Assembly: GCA_036346375.1 (NCBI GenBank)
Contig: CM070520.1
Coordinates: 14,023,791 to 14,087,790 of the forward strand
Length of the DNA stretch: 64,000 bases
Source: Guadua angustifolia
Taxonomy: Eukaryota; Streptophyta; Magnoliopsida; Poales; Poaceae
Direction: 5' to 3'
The number at the start of each line of letters is the position of its first letter. Within the stretch, counting starts at the first letter, position 1. The notes beneath the pieces are model-generated. The model was given only the letters and a program-made list of their open reading frames with translations. It had not been told where the DNA came from and ran no database searches. Made by a program: the position numbers and the translations under genes. Shown piece after piece: positions 57,891 through 64,000 of this stretch.

Positions 57891-57996
57891 GAGGTATCAT
57901 TCAGTTCCTATGTACATCTTAAGTGTGCTTAGAGAGGTGTTTAGCATCTAGAAAATATTTCTTAGAATAGATAATGTGCTTATATAATAGTATCAA

Positions 57997-60900
57997 TGTA
58001 ACAGCCCTCTAAATTTAAAAATAAAGAAAAGTGAAAGATTAATATTTGAAAATGGAAATGAATTAAAAGTTTAATTTAAATCAAGATTTTGATTTTAAAC
58101 AATATTCTTCCCTTATTTCTTCCATTTCAATCTTAATGAAAAAGAAGATTTCAAAACTTAAAATTATTATGATCAAAACAAATAAAATATCAAAATGAGT
58201 TTGAAATATAATCTTGATTTTCCATTTTCTGAATTTTCTTGCATGATTGAATTTCTTGAGCTTTTACTTTTAAAAGAAAAGCTAAATACAATGAAATGGT
58301 AAAATGGTAAATGCAAGAAAGTAAAAGTAAAATATCAAAAAAAATTATTAAATTTTCAGAGCAGTCAATATCTCTTCATAATCACAATCATGACAATTGA
58401 GATAATCTGGATAATTAAAATAAAATGAAAACATGAGATAATCTAAAGACAAGAAATCTGAATTGAAGTCATGTCAGATTTGTGTAGCAATATCCAGATC
58501 TTAACTCAAGTTGATATTTTTACTATGCCGACCTAAGACCCATATCTACCTCTGGTAAAAATATCATAAATAAAAACTTATATGTGAATCTTTTAGAAAT
58601 TCAAAAACAGAAAGTGAATAAATCTGTAAATAGCAATGTCAGAATTATTAGAATTTAAATATTAAAGATAAAATTCTGAAAATTTTACAGAAGCATTATT
58701 GTCTTAAATAAATCTGAAAAACAAATTTTAAAAAAATAAATAAATTCATTTGGACACTTTAGTAAATCAAAAACAGAATTGGAATTTCTGTGCATTATTC
58801 GTTGTCAGAATTTTAATAAAATATACACAATTCATTTTTATCTGAAAATTCACATGGACCTTAATATGCACCTGACCAACCTTTGTAAAAATTATTATAA
58901 AACCTTGAGTCGTCTTGGCAATCCTAATCAATAGATTCAAGCCGACTTTAGCCTTTCCTTTTGTGCTGTTCCAATCTTGACCGTTGGATCGCCAAGTGTT
59001 AACCATCCAAGCGCAGCTACAGCCCAGCCTTTTCCCCTTTCTCTCCCTGCCGAGAGGCCCCATGGCCCACTCGTCAGCTCTTTCTTCCTCACATCCTCTC
59101 TGTCCCATGCGCTGATAAGAACGGCAGGGCAGCACCGCCTCCGTTCCTTGTCGCTTCCCACCGCAACCCGCGTCCCAAGGCTGACACCTCTCTGCCGACC
59201 CTGCCACGCTGCTGCCTAGGCTGTTGTGCCCCTGCCATACGATGAACTTCCCGGTGAAGCTTCGCCCGCTCTGACGTCTTGCCAATTTCTTGTCGCGGTG
59301 CAGCCTCGGCCGGTAAAACGCTGCCACGGCACGAATTGGGCGGTGAGCCGTGCCAACTTGCCGTGCTCCTCTCTGCCAGCTCTTGCAAATCGTTGCCACG
59401 GCAAAGATTTCAGTGTATTTTCATTGCCACGGCAAATATCTCAGCACCGCCTTGCCATTCTTCATCCACCGAAATCAATCCCGAACCGACTCAGCTCCGC
59501 TATAAAAACCCAGCACGACCAGTCTCCCAGAACCCATTCTGAGCCACTCTCATCCACCCCTGAACCTTCCTCATGCGCAAGCCAGCCATCTTCTTCCTCA
59601 AAGCCGGTGAAGACCCGAAAAGGAGGAAATCCATGCGCGCACCACTCCACACCAAATCAGCTCGAATCATCAACACTGAAGCTTCCTCCTGACCTCTAGA
59701 GCCTATCCCCACCGCCAATTCGAGCTCACCTTCTCTGTCAAGCTGCTCCCCCGAGCTCCCAGTTCTGCCGCCCATGGCGCACGGTGAGACCCGTCTTCCG
59801 CTTGCTCTCCTTCTCGGATAGATGTTAAAATGGAACCTAGTAAGTTCCCTGATGCTTTATTCGGCGCGAATTCACAGCGGGAACCCGTGTTCACGCATCT
59901 TCGCCGGTCAACCATGGCGTCCACCGCCCCTCTCCGGTGGCGCACCTCCTCCGGCCGTCTCCAACCACCGAAGGACCCCCCTGGGTGCGCAACTATGTGC
60001 TGAAGCCCATGGTGGAACCCGTGCAACCTCTCCGGCCTCGATTGCCGTCGGCCGAAGCCGAGGCTGATCCTTCGCTTCCTGTCGCTGCGCAAGAACGGAC
60101 CCTCTGTCGATCACTAGCGCCGCCGAGTCATCGCCAAAGGGCCTCTCTATCGACCTCCGCCTCTCCAAGTCATTGCTTGTGGGACCCCTTGCCAGCCACC
60201 GTCCTCCATTCGCTGCCATGCGGGTCCTAACCAGGTTGTCTCTCGATCAAGCATGGCCCCATTCGTCAGCCTCTCAATCCGGCCCAGCCCAAAAAGGGAA
60301 AGCGTAATCTCGGTGAGAAAGCGAACTTTCCATTTTTGGCAAGTTTTCTATTTTCTAGTATTAATCAACCCGAATAACTTCAAATGCTTATAACTTTTGA
60401 AATAATAGTCGAAATGAAGTGAAATAAATTCCTAAATTCATATAAATTCGTAAAGATTCAGAATATGTAAAAATATTTAATGTTCATGATTGTTTTGATT
60501 TATTTGTAATTGAAATCTGAATAGACCTTAATATGAGCATTTAATAAAGTATGTGCATCATAAGTCCTAAAATTATGAAATAATTTACACATGCCTCTGA
60601 GCCCATGAGAAACTGATTTATGCAAAAATATTTAATTATCAAACTTAGTTGATGTTATTTGAATTTAAGAATACAAACAAGCATTAATATGTTGCTATTA
60701 CAAATATACCATTTGTAATTCTTTAAATAATGAAATAAATTTATATGTTCATATAAACACATGAAGATTCTGAATATCCAAAAATATTGAAATAACAAAC
60801 TCTGTTTGAATTATAAAGTTAAATTAAAAGAAGTTGATTAAATGATGCTATATACAATGTTTATGCAAACAAGTTCAAATTTAAATATAAACAATTTTTA

Positions 60901-63299
60901 TGGAAATATTAAATCCTCAGGAACCCAAATATATAAAAATATTTATATTCTAACTTAGTTTGAATCATTTTCTAAAATATATTGCTTTCAACATATTAAG
61001 TATTCAAATATGAATATCTTTTGCAATTAGCATGTAAATCATGTAAAACCAGTTCTGTAAGCTCTAAAAATTAGTAATGAACTTAGATATGCAAAAATAT
61101 TTAGAGTTGAATCTGAAAGTAAATTAGATTTAGAAATATATTACCTTTCAAATGCATATAGAAGTTAAAATAGTTATTAACTTGAATTCATGAGATCAAA
61201 TAATGGTAGAATTAATTTATAAACGTTAGTAAGATCATAAAGACCCTAGTTATACAAAAATAATATATGGTTATATAAACTTGAACTATCTTCATATCAG
61301 ACCTTAATAATCATTCATATGAACAACAACTCGGATATAAGTAAAATATCATGAAACTAACTTTAAAACATTCCTAGAGCCATTCCCAGCTAATGTCTAA
61401 AATATGGTTCAATTATCTCATAAAACGAAGTCGCAAACTTAAGATGAAAATATGGCCGATTTAACGTTAGCCTTGTGATCATTTATACTATTTCATCGAT
61501 TAATAAAATAACTCGTCTAAATGCTAAAGTCGGAATTCAGAAACACACTATAAAGTTCATACTACCATAATCCGAAGAAAGAATCTAGATTTGACATGCT
61601 TCGCATATCAATCTTGATAGCTTAATAACCCTAAGTGTTCATATTTCTTTAAGCTGCAATATGAATAAATGAACTTTAGGCATAAATGTGAAATCAATAA
61701 TTATGAAGTTTGTATCACCAGAACGTTCTCAAATATCATATAAATAATGTTAGTAGCCTAAATCAATAGATTAGCTCTTTATAACTAGAATGTTAATTAA
61801 ATGTTTCTTTGAATCTGAATCCTAATTAAAGGCAAGAGTTCACCTTAAGCTTGAAATGATCATATCTATTTAATCTTAACCAATATTTGCATCTTGAATT
61901 CGTAAAATAAAATTAATAAATTCATAAAAAGCAATCCCTGTCTCTTGTGAGAAGTTTTATTCGTTCTTATTATCTATTTTCTTTTTGCCCTTATTGAAGT
62001 TTATTATTTGCTATATTTCCGTTGATCGACGTGTAGAATTCGACATAACGACTTCCATCGTCGACTACAACCTCGACTTCGTCGTAAGCAAGGCAAGCAC
62101 CCCCTTTGACCATGTTGACCCCAGTTTTATAAATGTTTTCATTAAATGTTTTTATTGCACGCGTATATTCATTAAACTCTGCTATATTGTGCGTAATGGT
62201 AGGTATACCTATTGATTCCTGAAACCTCCTTGATATGAATGAATTTGTGAACCTTGATATCTTAGAATCATGGTTAGACAATATATAATGTCATTCTGGG
62301 TATACACGATGTTTAATAATCTTGCTTAGCCATGCTTTAGACTTAGTATACATCAAATTGAGACATTGATCAAATGATATTTGGATATGCTGAGGCATGA
62401 TGATGATTTTTAGACATGTTGAGACATGATGGTGATTTCTGGTTATTTTAATTAAAAATGAAAATAAAATTATAATATTGAGGCAGGCAATTACTGGCAA
62501 TAGCCGGATGTGCATGGACTTGCACGTAGATTAGGGGGAGATTATTGCCTGTGTCGGATTAAGGACCGAACTATTGGTTGTTTTCAGGCCAAGATAACCG
62601 TACAACCACAAGTGTTGGGATGGGGCAACCTTAAACCAATTAAGTTATCTAGTTTAACTTTGCATATTGGTAGGCTGGAGTATTACGAGTTTCTTCAGTG
62701 ACTGGTTGCTCGTAGGTGTATGCCATGCTATTGGCTAACTCACGTACAGCGAATGTACAAACACCTTACTATTTCACGTACAGTGACTGTAGAAATATCT
62801 TTCACCACCATAGCATATCGTCACCATGCTGGTGCAAAGTTAACCTGGGTAATGTAAAGGTTTTCGTCATGAACATTCTGGCCACACGCTAAAAGTGCGT
62901 GAAACATGCGGCAAAAAGAAAAGGTCATGACTTGTGGGTAAAGCTGTACAACTCTGCAGAGTAAAAACTAATCGATTAGCCGCGCCCGCGGTTATGGGCA
63001 CTTGGTAAAGTCATCACATAGTTAGTGTTTTATTTTACAAAATGTGGTCTTTGATATGTGCTATCCAGCGCCATGATTTGGATTGGATATCCTTGTTGAA
63101 AAGGATTTATTTCGGATTGACTTGTGATGTCAATGATTGATTCATGGAGATGAATTATTTTGGATTGATATGCGATATCAATGATTGATTCATGGAGATG
63201 ATCGAAAGAACTGTGGTTCGTGAAATTTATTGTTTCGTACTTACATATTAAACTGCTTTTACTCAAATTTCGTTTATATTCTTGTCGGCGTATTCCACC
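57997..63299 (+). repeat. Long LTR-like sequence (Gypsy style), ~5.3 kb
   Basis: It begins TGTAACAGCCCTCTAAATTT, a start typical of long Gypsy LTRs of grasses. A promoter-like block has two TTGCCACGGCAA motifs at about 59392-59440, a TATA box at 59501 and a GC-rich transcribed leader. A long AT-rich stretch (60300-61950) and a GTCGACTACAACCTCGACTTC-type block near 62070 follow. No gag-pol motif is present. It is interrupted at about 63300 by another LTR, so neither its true end nor a target duplication is visible; it could be a solo LTR or the left LTR of an element extending out of the window. Confidence 0.5.
59501..59508 (+). promoter_or_regulatory. TATA box of the long LTR
   Basis: TATAAAAA in a GC-rich context (AGCTCCGC before, CCCAGCACG after), 60-110 bp downstream of two TTGCCACGGCAA motifs. 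Confidence 0.55.
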
Positions 63300-64000
63300 T
63301 GACAGGCCCTAGTCTATAGACCGGGTTTGGTTCGATAGGAGGGTGTCTTCGCAGCTGGCAAACCCTAGCAAGGGGAAACCCTAGAGACTCCCACACGGCG
63401 GACTCTGGCGTCTATGAACTAGAAGCGACGCAGTGATTTTACCCAGGTTCAGCCCCCTTCAGCCAGGGTAATAGCCTTACTTCCTGCTAGATTGCTTGTT
63501 GAAGGTTTGAAGCTAGTACAGAGTCTTTTGGTTACAAGTTTTGCCTAAGGCTCTACTGCTTGAACTCTTGGTTCTCCGTCTCTCGACCCCTTTTTCCCAC
63601 GCACCCCAGTGCCCTTATATAGGCTAGGCTAACGGGGGTAGGTAAAAGGGGGGTCATCATGCTGATCCATACACATTTATTACTCCTTCCTGTGCTGTCC
63701 CGTTCCTCCAGCCTCATTAAATGCCTACGCATGGCTTCGCCGGTTCGCCCGGGATGGGACCGCTCTGCGATGGGTAGGTGACAGGCGCCAGAGGATTGGG
63801 CCTGCAACGGAATTCCTCGCAATCAACGAACCTGACACAGCATGCGCATTGCTGGCACGGCACGATAGGAGAGGAGGCTTCGAGGTGAAGGAACCTCGCA
63901 CCGCCTTTTTGCCTTGCGGCGGGGTGAGCAGGGCGTCCTCGCCCACCTGCTCGCCCGCATGCCACGTGGATCGGCACCGGCGGCGGGCGTGCTTCGCCAC
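63300..64000 (-). repeat. Partial LTR on the minus strand, running out of the window
   Basis: The plus strand starts TGACAGGCCCTAG, i.e. a minus-strand LTR ending ...CTGTCA. A minus-strand TATA box (CCTATATAAGG at 63614-63623) is followed by GCACTGGGGTGCGTGGG. Upstream of it (63720-64000) is a GC-rich U3-like part. Short minus-strand frames lack domains. The other end lies beyond the window. Confidence 0.5.

Noticed and set aside
58767..60230. Frames of 60-210 codons on both strands in the long LTR
   Set aside because: They follow GC-rich leader sequence around an LTR promoter; no domain and mutually overlapping.
63553..64000. Minus-strand frames of 86-91 codons at the window end
   Set aside because: They lie in U3/R of a partial LTR and have no recognisable domain.

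Overview
This window is nuclear DNA from a grass (Poaceae). Three protein-coding genes with grass-type exon structure sit in a background of LTR retrotransposons, Tourist/PIF-Harbinger MITEs, hAT elements and Stowaway-like MITEs. One run of 100 Ns (55420-55519) marks a scaffold gap. I recognise families, not the species; a panicoid grass is only a guess.

Layout. 1-2930: transposon remnants and the upstream region of the first gene. 2931-7313 (+): a GRF-interacting factor (GIF2/GIF3 clade, SSXT domain, 4 exons). 8267-11586 (-): the RNA polymerase I subunit RPA49 (4 exons), tail-to-tail with GIF. 12886-30089: a 17.2-kb LTR element with matching 5-bp target duplications (CCCAT). It carries gag-type reading frames but no protease, integrase or reverse transcriptase, and contains a second LTR-PBS-gag unit. 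30423-31065: a GC-rich terminal-inverted-repeat element. 31749-43221 (-): a phosphatidate phosphatase (lipin/PAH, 11 coding exons), with a 4.85-kb Copia element whose two LTRs are identical by eye (33055-37908) lodged in intron 7. 43.3-50.9 kb: gene-free DNA holding foldback elements, microsatellites and a degenerate tandem repeat of about 169 bp. 51.1-53.7 kb: a dead LINE-type RNase H fragment split by a 1.77-kb hAT element. 54-57.9 kb: small hAT and Stowaway-like elements around the gap. 57997 to the end: one long LTR-like sequence cut by a second LTR on the opposite strand.

Functionally the genes are unrelated housekeeping or growth functions: a transcriptional co-activator of GRF factors, a Pol I subunit for rRNA synthesis, and the phosphatidate-to-diacylglycerol enzyme of lipid synthesis. 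RPA49 has one single-base frame error and PAH has two, while every splice junction and domain is otherwise preserved. That pattern points to residual assembly indels at least as much as to gene death.

The most unusual signal lies in the LTRs of the 17-kb element. An invariant heptamer ATGTGTT recurs about 17 times per LTR, and most copies are flanked by short inverted arms whose sequence changes from copy to copy while the two arms stay complementary. This looks like a family of micro-hairpins with a fixed loop and covarying stems. The same element carries about 14 copies of a primer-binding-site-like string (AAGTGGTATCA) just before its 3' LTR, and the middle unit appears circularly permuted within its LTR.
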